Positions 17,937 through 25,837 of a stretch of 64,000 nucleotides of DNA are shown here, piece after piece. Both the position numbers and the translations under genes were made by a program. Position 1 is the stretch's first letter, and the number at the start of each line of letters is the position of its first letter. Below the pieces are notes generated by a model. It was not told where the DNA came from. It was given only the letters and a program-made list of their open reading frames with translations, and ran no database searches. Location: contig JADKCH010000032.1 in the NCBI GenBank assembly GCA_016714685.1, positions 1-64,000 of the forward strand, written 5' to 3'. Origin of the DNA: Candidatus Geothrix odensensis. GTDB taxonomy: Bacteria; Acidobacteriota; Holophagae; Holophagales; Holophagaceae.

Positions 17937-18677
17937 ATGCTCCGAACCCCATCCGCCGAACCTCCCCCTCCCCACGCCCTGCCCGCATCGGACCCGATCC
18001 ACGAGGTCGCGGCCCGACTGGAGGCCATCTCCGTGGCGGGGGACCGCTGGCTGCGGGGCTACGGGAGGAGCAAGGTGCGTGCGGACCAGCTCTACCCGGC
18101 CGCCCTGCCGCTCATCCCGCCGGGCGAGACGGTGCTGGACCTGGGCTGCGGGATCGGCCTGCTGGGGCTGCTGCTGGAAGCCAGGGGCCTCCACAACGAC
18201 ACGCTGGGCATCGAGTGGGATCCGGCCAAGGCCCAGTTCGGCCAGCGCCTGGCCAATGGGAACGTGAGGACGCGGATCGTGTGCGGGGACCTGTTCCAGG
18301 TGCCCTGGCCCCCGTGTACGGTGGTGGCGGTCCTGGACGTGCTCCACTACCTGCCCGCCGAGCGCCAGCGCGACCTGCTGTTCAGGATCGGCGCGCACCT
18401 CCCGGTGGGCGGCCGGCTGCTGCTCCGGGCCATGGACTCCCAGTCCAGGGGAATGGCGATCCTGACCCGCTTCGCCGAGTGGGTGGCCGTGGGGTGCCGG
18501 TGGAACCTGGCACCCGGCGTCCACTGGCGGCCCCTGGCGGACCTCCGCGCCGACCTGGCGGCGGCGGGCTTCCGCCTGCTGGCGGTACCCGGGACGCCCG
18601 GGAGCATGGCCGGGAATCAGCTCCTCCTCTGCGAAAAGACGGTGGGGACCGGGCACGAGCCGGATGCCTCGGCCTGA
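17937..18677 (+). CDS. Class I SAM-dependent methyltransferase (copy B)
   Basis: 246 residues, the same length as the protein at 7984-8724 and nearly identical through the core: WLRGYG-SKVR-DQLYPAAL, then VLDLGCGIGLLGLLLEARG (motif I), TLGIEWDPAKA, CGDLF-VPWPPC, VLDVLHYLPAERQR and LLFRIGAHLP-GGRLLLR. Differences are mainly at the two ends. Substrate unknown. It follows the GH130 gene by 128 nt on the same strand and precedes dinB, so a link to the glycan genes is possible but unproven. An AGGAGA ribosome site lies 7 nt before the ATG. Confidence 0.88.
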   Translation: MLRTPSAEPPPPHALPASDPIHEVAARLEAISVAGDRWLRGYGRSKVRADQLYPAALPLIPPGETVLDLGCGIGLLGLLLEARGLHNDTLGIEWDPAKAQFGQRLANGNVRTRIVCGDLFQVPWPPCTVVAVLDVLHYLPAERQRDLLFRIGAHLPVGGRLLLRAMDSQSRGMAILTRFAEWVAVGCRWNLAPGVHWRPLADLRADLAAAGFRLLAVPGTPGSMAGNQLLLCEKTVGTGHEPDASA

Positions 18678-18762
18678 AGGCGGAAACCCATGCGCCGCGC
18701 CCAAGCCACCCCCGCTGAAGTCCGCCCTGGGCGGCATGCGCGAGCCGTGACCGGGGGCCCGC

Positions 18763-19930
18763 GTGGCCGGTGAGGCCCGGCGCATCGCGCACCTGGACAT
18801 GGATGCCTTCTTCGCGTCCGTGGAGCTGCTGGAGCATCCCGAGCTGAAGGGGCTGCCGGTGGTGGTGGGCGGGCGGCGGGCGGTGGCGACTCTAGCCGGA
18901 CAGCCCTACCCGAGGCTGAAGGGCTACGCGGGCCGGGGCGTGGCCACCACGGCCACCTACGAGGCCCGCGCCTTCGGCGTGCACAGCGGCATGGGGCTCA
19001 TGAAGGCCGCGGCTCTGGCGCCGGAGGCCATCCTGCTGCCCGCCCACTTCGAGGCCTATGCGCGGGTCTCGCGGACCTTCAAGGCCGCCGTGGCCGAGGT
19101 GGCGCCGCTCATCGAGGACCGCGGCATCGACGAGATCTACCTCGACCTGACGGAGCTGCCGGGAACCTCGCGGGAGCTGGGCCTGCGCCTCAAGGAGGCG
19201 GTGCGCCAGGCCACGGGGCTCAGCTGTTCCATCGGCATCACGCCCAACAAGCTGCTCTCCAAGCTGGCCTCGGAGCTGGAGAAGCCCGATGGCCTCACCA
19301 TCCTGGGCCTGGAGGACATTCCCGCCCGCATCTGGCCCCCTGCCCTGCCGCGCCATCAACGGCATCGGACCCAAGGCCGCCGCCAAGCTCGAAGGCCTCC
19401 ACCTGCGCACCATCGGGGAGCTGGCCCAGGCCGAGCCGACCTGGCTGGTGGAGCAGTTCGGGCGGAGCTACGGCGCCTGGCTGCACGAGGCCGCCCATGG
19501 CCGCGACGAGCGGCCCCTGACGCTGGCGCGGGAGCCCAAGTCCATCAGCCGCGAGACCACCTTCGAGCGCGACCTGCATGCGAAGGCGGATCGGGAAGCG
19601 CTGTCGAAGATCCTCCTGGATCTCTGCGAGCGGCTGGCCCAGGACCTGGCGCGCAAGGGTTTCATGGCCGGCAGCATCGGGATCAAGCTCCGCTTCGAGG
19701 ACTTCAAGACCATCACCCGCGACCAGACCCTGCCCGCCCCCATCGCCGATGCCGAGCGCCTGCGCGAAGCCGCCCGCGCCTGCCTCAAGCGCGTGGACCT
19801 GGGCCGCAAGCTGAGGCTGCTGGGGGTTCGGGCCGGGGGGCTGGTTCAGGAAGATCAGGCCGGTTCCCGAGCCACCAGGGCGGCGGAGGTTCCGCCTCGG
19901 GGCCTCTTCGATTCATTTGATCCCACCTAG
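18763..19930 (+). pseudogene. dinB: DNA polymerase IV (DinB), frame broken by one base
   Basis: Y-family translesion polymerase. The first frame (GTG 18763) encodes the palm with AHLDMDAFFASVE (metal-binding Asp) and RGIDEIYLDLTEL (catalytic Asp-Glu near residue 121), and YEARAFGVHSGM of the fingers. It includes the longer loop between VVVGG and GRGVATT that some high-GC DinB proteins have. The second frame (to 19930) continues with CRAINGIGPKAAAKLEGLHL (HhH), ERPLTLAREPKSISRETTFE and the little finger. The switch is at the C run 19336-19340: four Cs instead of five would give IWPLPCRAINGIGPKA. So the gene is probably intact in the organism, or very recently broken. Confidence 0.85.
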
Positions 19931-19964
19931 GCCAGACTAGTGAGAGTCAAATACAAATTGGATT

Positions 19965-20088
19965 TCTTAATGAACAAGGCCGACCGGCCACGCCTACACC
20001 GAGGTGCTAGACGGAGCAGAGAAAGCCGAATGTTGAGAGAGAGCAGAAGGCAATGGAAGCGGGGCCCGACTTGAGCGGAAGGTTAGGG
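19965..20088 (-). repeat. attC-like recombination site 1
   Basis: 124 bp with imperfect dyad symmetry, aligned without gaps to site 2 over its full length. On the minus strand it opens with CCCTAAC (complement of GTTAGGG at 20082-20088). It also shares CCGGCCACGCCT (19984-19995) and TTGAGCGGA (20071-20079) with site 2. The outer core at the dinB side reads ATTAAGA in place of GTTRRRY, so this end is degenerate and marks the last cassette. Confidence 0.7.
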
Positions 20089-20109
20089 GCTGCCCGGAAC
20101 ATTGAAATG

Positions 20110-20640
20110 TTATTTTGAGGACCATTTGTAGACTTGTGATAACGCGCCCAATGAACACTCGTCCATGAAGCGATCAGGAGAACCGCTTACAAATGTGAAC
20201 CCTGTGGCAATTCGGTAATGAGAGGCCGCAGCAACCATTGTTTTCGACTTTGCATCGAATATTTCTACGGAAATTCGGAGCTTGTCACCTTTGCCCGACC
20301 AAGCGGTAGCATTGTCCTCCCATTCTGTGATGACACATTTGAGGACGTAGTCAAACCCAAGTTTGCTAGCCTCATCGAAACCTTGAATCAAGTTCGTCGA
20401 TTCGGAGGTCGAGACGGGGATATTGTGCTCCATTAGTGTTTTACGTAAAGCGGTGACCATGCCTTTACCGCTTCCATTTGCTGGCGCTTGTCCCTGTTCC
20501 TGACCATCAATGACCGAAAGAATGAGGACTTTATCTTGTGCATTGATTGACCGACCGGAGACAACGTTCCCTTCTGGAACCGACCTAGGGACAGAACAGC
20601 CGAAGGCGAGAAGAGGCAAACAGGCCAGAAGCTTTTTCAT
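20110..20640 (-). CDS. DUF4823-like lipoprotein, integron cassette gene
   Basis: 176 residues, starting MKKLLACLPLLAFGCSVPRS. The lipobox is AFGC, Cys at residue 15, so the product is lipid-anchored. The mature domain (DKVLILSVIDGQEQGQAPAN, MVTALRKTLMEHNIPVSTSE, LGFDYVLKCVITEWEDNATA, KLRISVEIFDAKSKTMVAAA) has the nucleotide-free alpha/beta pattern of DUF4823 lipoproteins, which are of unknown role. The ATG at 20640 follows the ribosome site GGAGG at 8 nt. The base composition is AT-richer than in the flanking chromosome. A cassette start (GTTAGGG, complement of 20671-20677) lies 31 nt upstream of the start codon and an attC-like site follows the stop. Confidence 0.8.
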   Translation of the reverse strand: MKKLLACLPLLAFGCSVPRSVPEGNVVSGRSINAQDKVLILSVIDGQEQGQAPANGSGKGMVTALRKTLMEHNIPVSTSESTNLIQGFDEASKLGFDYVLKCVITEWEDNATAWSGKGDKLRISVEIFDAKSKTMVAAASHYRIATGFTFVSGSPDRFMDECSLGALSQVYKWSSK

Positions 20641-20670
20641 GTTACCTCCGGGAATAGTGGAATGAGGGAG

Positions 20671-20794
20671 CCCTAACGGACAAATGCAACCGGCCACGCC
20701 TGCGCCGAGACGGTGAACGAAGCCGAGGAAGCAGGGAGATCAGAGAGGACGGAGGGCAATGTAGGCGTGGTCTGAGTTGAGCGGAGGGTTAGGC
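20671..20794 (-). repeat. attC-like recombination site 2
   Basis: 124 bp. On the minus strand: R'' core GCCTAAC (complement of 20788-20794) and R' core GTTAGGG (complement of 20671-20677). The two halves pair: the left arm has CCTAAC, then CAAC, then CCACGCCTGC, and the complement of the right arm has CCTAAC, CAAC, CCACGCCTAC at matching positions. This is the folded-strand geometry expected of attC sites of about 120 bp. Confidence 0.75.
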
Positions 20795-20810
20795 GAATGG
20801 TCGGAATTGT

Positions 20811-21329
20811 TCAACGAATCGTTTTTGATTCTAATAGTTTTTTCTTTTGACCTTGGAACTCTTCTTCTGTGATTATCCCTCGCTTTTTTAGGTCGTCTAA
20901 CTTTAGGAGTTCATTGTACAAGTCATTCTTTGGTTCATTTTCGCTTTTAGTAGTTACGGTCCTTGATGTTGTCTCATTTTTCTCGATAACGAGGTCCGGC
21001 CTTGGCATGATCGCTGAATTTCTTGCTTCAGGACTATCTTTTGGGACCAACTTGAACTGGTACTCGATAGTGGCTTTTCTTCCAAAGCCGATTGGTACTT
21101 CCTTTAAGGTTACAGGAATAGCAACCATTCCCCGCTGCGCAGCAAATTGACTTGCCTGCTGAAGAACCTCAGCTTTCATCTTCGCGGAGTTTCCAAATAT
21201 CCCGGCATTATCGGCCCTCGCCAACATATAGGTGTCTTGAGAAATTGGTACTATTTCTGGATTTTGGCAGCCCAGCATTACTACGACAGAACTCGCCACG
21301 CCGAGTGAGCCCAAGTGATTCAATCGCAT
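20811..21329 (-). CDS. Lipoprotein with C-terminal SHOCT domain, integron cassette gene
   Basis: 172 residues. Signal MRLNHLGSLGVASSVVVMLG followed by Cys-21 gives a lipobox. The middle (IFGNSAKMKAEVLQQASQFA, AQRGMVAIPVTLKEVPIGFG, ATIEYQFKLVP) resembles small envelope stress-type lipoprotein domains. The last 30 residues (YNELLKLDDLKKRGIITEEE, FQGQKKKLLES) are a SHOCT domain, a short helical oligomerisation motif. AAGGAG stands 6 nt before the ATG at 21329, and the cassette core GTTAGGC (complement of 21357-21363) 27 nt upstream. AT-rich codon use (AAA, GAA, TTT) contrasts with the host genes. Confidence 0.8.
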   Translation of the reverse strand: MRLNHLGSLGVASSVVVMLGCQNPEIVPISQDTYMLARADNAGIFGNSAKMKAEVLQQASQFAAQRGMVAIPVTLKEVPIGFGRKATIEYQFKLVPKDSPEARNSAIMPRPDLVIEKNETTSRTVTTKSENEPKNDLYNELLKLDDLKKRGIITEEEFQGQKKKLLESKTIR

Positions 21330-21363
21330 AGGAACTCCTTCAGTGCTGAGGTATTCGCCTAAC

Positions 21364-21737
21364 TAGAGATTCTGAGACCAAGTGGTTTGTGGAATTGTCG
21401 TAGAAGACAGTAAGGACAACACCTGTTCTTCAGTCATCGTCCGACTTCTCGGTTCGAGGAACGCCTTCTTCTACCTTAATGATTGAGGGATCGATTGCAT
21501 TTCAAGGTGATTTTCCCTGCCGATCATACCGCATGAACTCGTCATCTTCGAGCGGAACGCTTGGCCCCGTTCGGGGCAGGACACCATGTTTCCCATCCCC
21601 CGAATCGCATCGCCCTGCTGTGGACCGGGATCCACTTGGAGACCTTTCCTTGTGGCCCCCTCCACCCCAAGTCAAAATGGATGTTTGGCTTGAATCGCGG
21701 TTCAGACAGCTGAATGGCCACCCGGAGAGCGCCCACC
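21364..21737. other. Intergenic region between the cassette array and the GAPDH gene
   Basis: About 370 bases without a supported gene. The part next to the core site at 21357-21363 takes the place where an attI or another attC would lie, but I see neither dyad symmetry nor a paired RYYYAAC core. CTTAATGA at 21475-21482 repeats the sequence at 19966-19973 at the other edge of the island. The region from about 21540 returns to high GC and should contain the GAPDH promoter. No integrase fragment was recognised. Confidence 0.55.
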
Positions 21738-23180
21738 ATGAACACCTCCAAGCAGGACAGCTACCTCAAGGACTGGCAGGCCCAGGAGGCCACGGCGGAG
21801 CGCATGCTGCCCATCCTCGGCAGCCTCTACCGGGACAAGAACATCGTGGTGAGCGTCTATGGGCGCTCCCTGGTGAACAGCACGGCCATCGACATCCTCA
21901 AGGCCCACCGCTTCGCCCGGCAGATCCTCGACAACGAGCTGTCCGTGGTGGATTCCTTTCCCCTCCTCAAGGCCATCTGCAAGCTGGACCTGGCGCCCGC
22001 GCGCATCGACCTGGGCAAGCTGACCTTCCACTTCACCACCGAGGGCGGCGGCCTGTCGGCGGACGAGTATGTCCGCCGGGAGCTGGCCAGCGTCCACACC
22101 GGCAGCAGCCCCATCCTGGACGAGCCCCAGGACATCGTGCTCTATGGCTTCGGCCGCATCGGCCGCCTGCTGGCCCGCATCCTCATCGAGAAGGCCGGCA
22201 GCGGCGAGAAGTTCCGCCTGAAGGCCGCCGTGGTGCGCAAGGGCGCCGCCGACGACCTGCTCAAGCGGGCCAGCCTGCTGCGCCGCGACTCGGTGCACGG
22301 GCCCTTCAACGGCATCATCACCATCGACGAGGAAGAGAACGCCATCATCGCCAACGGCAACCTGATCCGCATCATCTACGCGGACAGCCCGGAGAGCGTG
22401 GACTACACCCAGTACGGCATCCGCAACGCCATCCTCATCGACAACACCGGCAAGTGGCGGGATCGCGCCGGCCTGAGCCGCCACCTGCAGGCGCCGGGCA
22501 TCGCCAAGGTCATCCTCACGGCGCCGGGCAAGGGGGACATCCCCAACGTGGTGGCCGGGGTCAACCACGACCTGATCACCGCCGACGAGCAGATCTTCTC
22601 GGCCGCCAGCTGCACCACCAACGCCATCGTGCCGGTGCTGAAGGCCCTGCAGGACCGCTACGGCATCCTGCACGGCCACATCGAGACCTGCCACTCCTAC
22701 ACCAACGACCAGAACCTCATCGACAACTACCACAAGGCCTCGCGCCGGGGCCGCAGCGCGCCGCTGAACATGGTCATCACGGAGACCGGCGCCGCCAAGG
22801 CCGTGGCCAAGGTCATCCCCGAGCTGGGCGGCAAGCTCACCGGCAACGCCATCCGCGTGCCCACCCCCAACGTGTCCCTGGCCATCCTCAACCTGGAGCT
22901 GGGCCAGGCGACCACCGTGGCGGACCTCAACGGCTACCTGCGGGGCATGTCCCTGGAATCCCCCCTCCAGAACCAGATCGACTACACCAACTCGCCCGAA
23001 GTGGTCTCCAGCGACTTCGTGGGCTCGCGCCACGCGGGCGTGGTGGATTCCCTGGCCACCATCGTCGAGGGCAGCCGCTGCGTGCTCTACGTGTGGTACG
23101 ACAACGAGTTCGGCTACAGCTGCCAGGTGGTGCGCATGGTGCAGAAGATGGCCGGCATCGAGCTGCCCTCGCTGCCCTAG
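21738..23180 (+). CDS. Glyceraldehyde-3-phosphate dehydrogenase, long form
   Basis: 480 residues. Residues about 133-480 are a GAPDH: IVLYGFGRIGRLLARILIEK (NAD(P)-binding loop), SAASCTTNAIVPVLKAL (catalytic Cys), HIETCHSYTNDQNLID (catalytic His), AAKAVAKVIPELGGKLTGNA, IRVPTPNVSLAILNLEL and VWYDNEFGYSCQVVRM. The first 130 residues are an extra helical domain (YLKDWQAQEATAERMLPILG onward), found in a long GAPDH subgroup of Gram-negative bacteria. It oxidises glyceraldehyde-3-phosphate in glycolysis or runs the reverse step in gluconeogenesis; coenzyme preference is not evident. Start at ATG 21738, where family similarity begins. Confidence 0.9.
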   Translation: MNTSKQDSYLKDWQAQEATAERMLPILGSLYRDKNIVVSVYGRSLVNSTAIDILKAHRFARQILDNELSVVDSFPLLKAICKLDLAPARIDLGKLTFHFTTEGGGLSADEYVRRELASVHTGSSPILDEPQDIVLYGFGRIGRLLARILIEKAGSGEKFRLKAAVVRKGAADDLLKRASLLRRDSVHGPFNGIITIDEEENAIIANGNLIRIIYADSPESVDYTQYGIRNAILIDNTGKWRDRAGLSRHLQAPGIAKVILTAPGKGDIPNVVAGVNHDLITADEQIFSAASCTTNAIVPVLKALQDRYGILHGHIETCHSYTNDQNLIDNYHKASRRGRSAPLNMVITETGAAKAVAKVIPELGGKLTGNAIRVPTPNVSLAILNLELGQATTVADLNGYLRGMSLESPLQNQIDYTNSPEVVSSDFVGSRHAGVVDSLATIVEGSRCVLYVWYDNEFGYSCQVVRMVQKMAGIELPSLP

Positions 23181-23248
23181 CGGGCCCTCGACGCCTCCCC
23201 GTGAAAGGACGGACAATGGCCTGGGGTCCGAACCCATAGGAGCAGGCC

Positions 23249-23833
23249 ATGGCGAAAGCACCCTTTGTCGCGCAGTGGGTCCAGGCCGGCGCCGACATCT
23301 TCCAGTGGGGACGCAAGGCCGCCTACTGGAAGGGCAAGAAGGGCTGGTGGGCCTCCCGGCAGGATGTCGAAGGCATCAAGGGCCCCTTCCGCACGCCGGG
23401 CGCCGCCCAGACCTGGGCCGAGGAGCCCTTCCGGGCGCAGCACCGGCTGGCCCAGCAGAAGCTCCGGGACGAGGCCCAGCAGGCCCTGGAGGGGCGGAAG
23501 GCCAAGCGGGCCGCCCAGCAGGCGCGGGAGGCGGAGCTGGCGCAGGAGCGCGAGGCCCGGGACCTCCTCACCTGGAAGGGGCTTCCCCCCGAGGCGCGCA
23601 AAGTCGCGCCGGGTCAGGTCTGGGCCATGCGGGATCCCCGCTTCGAGCAGCACCAGATCCTGGTGGTCGAGGTGAAGAAGACCATCGCCGTGGTCCTCGC
23701 CCGGGATTCGAAGGCCACGCCCTGGAAGGGGCTGGCCCGGGAGCCCAGGACCCTCGCCACCCTGCCCCGCCTCTATCGGCTGGCGGGCACGGCGAAGGTC
23801 CCCGCTTCCCCCACGCGCAAAGGCCCGGCCTGA
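23249..23833 (+). CDS. Hypothetical protein with charged coiled-coil middle
   Basis: 194 residues with no recognised family. The N-terminus is aromatic (FVAQWVQAGADIFQWGRKAA, YWKGKKGWWASRQDVE). Residues about 60-110 are a highly charged Ala/Arg/Glu/Gln helix likely to form a coiled coil (RAQHRLAQQKLRDEAQQALE and onward). The C-terminal third (KVAPGQVWAMRDPRFEQHQI, LVVEVKKTIAVVLARDSKAT) looks like a small SH3-like beta domain. No signal peptide or TM helix, so probably cytoplasmic. AGGAG lies 8 nt before the ATG. Confidence 0.7.
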   Translation: MAKAPFVAQWVQAGADIFQWGRKAAYWKGKKGWWASRQDVEGIKGPFRTPGAAQTWAEEPFRAQHRLAQQKLRDEAQQALEGRKAKRAAQQAREAELAQEREARDLLTWKGLPPEARKVAPGQVWAMRDPRFEQHQILVVEVKKTIAVVLARDSKATPWKGLAREPRTLATLPRLYRLAGTAKVPASPTRKGPA

Positions 23834-24125
23834 ACCCGCCCCCGGAAGCCCTCCAACCAGCACCCGCCGTGGTGGCAGGTTTCTTGACATTCCGTCAACG
23901 CATTGCGGCAAAGCGGTCCCATTTGTCCCCTTTTTAGTGCTCCCCATCACCTCTTGATTCCTTGGCCTCGCCGCCCGCCCTTCCTGAGGCTAGAGTCATG
24001 TCGTCCTGTTTCCGCCCCTGAAAGACGCATCGCAGCCTCGGGACGGGCCCCGCGGTGAACCCCCTTCTGATCAACACCCCGGGCATGTGCCCTTCTTTCT
24101 CAACACCTTCCCTCCTGGAGGAACC

Positions 24126-25475
24126 ATGAGCCAGTACGTCAACGAAGTCCTTGAGGGCCTCAAGAAGAAGGCTCCCTGGGAGAGCCTCTTCATCCAGGCC
24201 GCCACCGAAATCCTGCATTCCCTGGATCCGGTCCTCGAGAAGGAGCCGAAGTACAAGAAGAACGCCATCCTCGAGCGGATCGTCGAGCCCGAGCGCGCCA
24301 TCGGCTTCCGCGTGCCCTGGGTGGACGACAAGGGCATCATCCGCGTCAATCCAGGCTGGCGCGTGCAGTTCAGCAGCGCCATCGGGCCCTACAAGGGCGG
24401 CATCCGCTTCCACCCCAACGTCACCCTCGACACCCTGAAGTTCCTGGGCTTCGAGCAGATCTTCAAGAACAGCCTCACGGGCCTGCCCATGGGCGGCGGC
24501 AAGGGCGGCTCCAACTTCGATCCCAACGGCAAGAGCGACGCCGAGATCATGCGCTTCTGCCAGTCCTTCATGATGGAGCTGTTCCGCCACATCGGCCCCG
24601 ACACCGACGTGCCGGCCGGCGACATCGGCGTGGGTGGCCGCGAAGTGGGCTACATGTTCGGCATGTACAAGAAGCTCGCCAACGAGTTCACCGGCGTGCT
24701 GACCGGCAAGGGCCAGTACTGGGGCGGCAGCCTCATCCGCCCCGAGGCCACGGGCTTCGGCGTGGTCTACTTCGCCGAGGAAGCGCTGAAGACCAAGGGC
24801 AACACCATCGCAGGCAAGAAGGTCGCCGTGTCCGGCTTCGGCAACGTGGCCTGGGGCGCCGTCACCAAGGCCACCCAGCTGGGCGCCAAGGTCGTCACCA
24901 TCTCCGGTCCTGACGGCTACATCTACGATGCCGATGGCATCAGCGGCGAGAAGATCGCGTACATGGAAGAGATGCTCCGCATCGACCGCATGTCCGTGGC
25001 CCCCTACGCGGCGAAGTTCAAGAACGCCCAGTTCCACGCCGGCAAGCGCCCCTGGGAGCAGAAGGTGGACGTGGCCCTGCCCTGCGCCATCCAGAACGAG
25101 CTGAACCTGGACGAGGCCAAGGGCCTGCTGGCCAACGGCTGCCTCGCCGTGGTGGAAGGCGCCAACATGCCCAGCACCCTGGACGCCGTCGAGTTCTTCC
25201 AGGCCAACACCGACAAGATCATCTTCTCCCCCGGCAAGGCCGCCAACGCCGGCGGCGTGGCCACCTCGGGCCTCGAGATGAGCCAGAACTCCATGCGCCT
25301 GGGCTGGACCGCCGAGGAAGTGGACGCCCGCCTGCACCAGATCATGATCAACATCCACAAGTCCTGCGTGGACGCCGCCGCCCGCTTCGGCACCCCCGGC
25401 AACTACGTGAACGGCGCGAACATCGCCGGCTTCCTCAAGGTGGCCGATTCGATGATCGACCAGGGCCTCGTGTAA
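24126..25475 (+). CDS. gdhA: Glutamate dehydrogenase (NADP-type, hexameric family I)
   Basis: 449 residues, the usual length of bacterial NADP-GDH. Conserved parts: GPYKGGIRFHPNVTLDTLKF, LGFEQIFKNSLTGLPMGGGK, GGSNFDPNGKSD (substrate site and catalytic Lys), DVPAGDIGVGGREVGYMFGM, then the dinucleotide fold with KKVAVSGFGNVAWGAVTKAT and FSPGKAANAGGVATSGLEMS. It interconverts 2-oxoglutarate plus ammonia with glutamate. GGAGG sits about 8 nt before the ATG. A strong perfect terminator follows 20 nt after the stop, so this is a monocistronic unit. About 290 bases separate it from the gene before; no gene is seen there. Confidence 0.95.
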   Translation: MSQYVNEVLEGLKKKAPWESLFIQAATEILHSLDPVLEKEPKYKKNAILERIVEPERAIGFRVPWVDDKGIIRVNPGWRVQFSSAIGPYKGGIRFHPNVTLDTLKFLGFEQIFKNSLTGLPMGGGKGGSNFDPNGKSDAEIMRFCQSFMMELFRHIGPDTDVPAGDIGVGGREVGYMFGMYKKLANEFTGVLTGKGQYWGGSLIRPEATGFGVVYFAEEALKTKGNTIAGKKVAVSGFGNVAWGAVTKATQLGAKVVTISGPDGYIYDADGISGEKIAYMEEMLRIDRMSVAPYAAKFKNAQFHAGKRPWEQKVDVALPCAIQNELNLDEAKGLLANGCLAVVEGANMPSTLDAVEFFQANTDKIIFSPGKAANAGGVATSGLEMSQNSMRLGWTAEEVDARLHQIMINIHKSCVDAAARFGTPGNYVNGANIAGFLKVADSMIDQGLV

Positions 25476-25494
25476 CCACCAGCCTGTCGCAGTC

Positions 25495-25530
25495 GCAGAA
25501 AAGGGGGCCGCTCGCGGCCCCCTTTTCTGC
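25495..25530 (+). terminator. gdhA terminator
   Basis: A perfect 16-bp stem (GCAGAAAAGGGGGCCG, loop CTCG, CGGCCCCCTTTTCTGC) 20 nt after the gdhA stop. Internal A4/T4 blocks give a T run inside the descending arm. Confidence 0.9.
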
Positions 25531-25566
25531 GCAGACCGGTACACTTCCTGGAACCTGGGGCGCCTA

Positions 25567-25835
25567 GGAGGCTGTCCAAGTAATCGATAGGGGCTGCATT
25601 GATGGCAAAGGGTTTCCAGGCAAGGAAGTGGGCGCAGGGCGGTGCGGGTTCACCGTTCAAGCCCGGTGACGCAGCATGGGAGCCCTTTGCCATCAACCCT
25701 TCGGGCTGGGGCGGCAGCCGTCGGGATGCGGCGTCAGGCTCCTCGTCCTTGGAACCACCAAGGCCTTCGTCGCCTTCCTTGCCTCCCTCGGCTGGCACCC
25801 CAGTGCAGCCCCCACCCATTACTCGGACAGCCTCC
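25567..25835. mobile_element. MITE-like element with terminal inverted repeats
   Basis: 269 bp bounded by GGAGGCTGTCC (25567-25577) and its exact complement GGACAGCCTCC (25825-25835). The arms continue inward as imperfect repeats (AGTAAT, then GGGGCTGCA) for about 34 bp. A second internal pair, TTGATGGCAAAGGG (25599-25612) and CCCTTTGCCATCAA (25683-25696), is exact over 14 bp. No transposase is encoded. The left flank is the gdhA terminator; the right end lies 2 nt before the ATG of the next gene. A target-site duplication is not obvious. It is probably a non-autonomous derivative of an insertion sequence. Confidence 0.65.
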
Positions 25836-25837
25836 AA

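Larger units (their letters stand above)
19965..21363 (-). mobile_element. Two-cassette integron remnant without integrase (CALIN)
   Basis: An AT-richer island between dinB and the GAPDH gene. It holds two lipoprotein genes on the minus strand, each followed by a 124-bp attC-like site. On the minus strand each cassette begins at a GTTAGGC or GTTAGGG core with a short leader and a good ribosome site (AAGGAG or GGAGG), then a gene, then the attC. The order matches integron cassette structure exactly. No integrase gene is present on either side within the window, so by definition it would be a cluster of attC sites lacking an integrase. Composition and codon use differ plainly from the neighbours, supporting acquisition from another source. 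Confidence 0.75.

Noticed and set aside
21364..21737. Remnant integrase or attI site next to the cassette array
   Set aside because: No tyrosine-recombinase motif in any frame and no paired core site; composition from 21540 on is already that of the host.
23884..23912. TTGACA as a possible -35 box upstream of gdhA
   Set aside because: No acceptable -10 hexamer at 16-18 nt; the hexamer alone is not evidence of a promoter.
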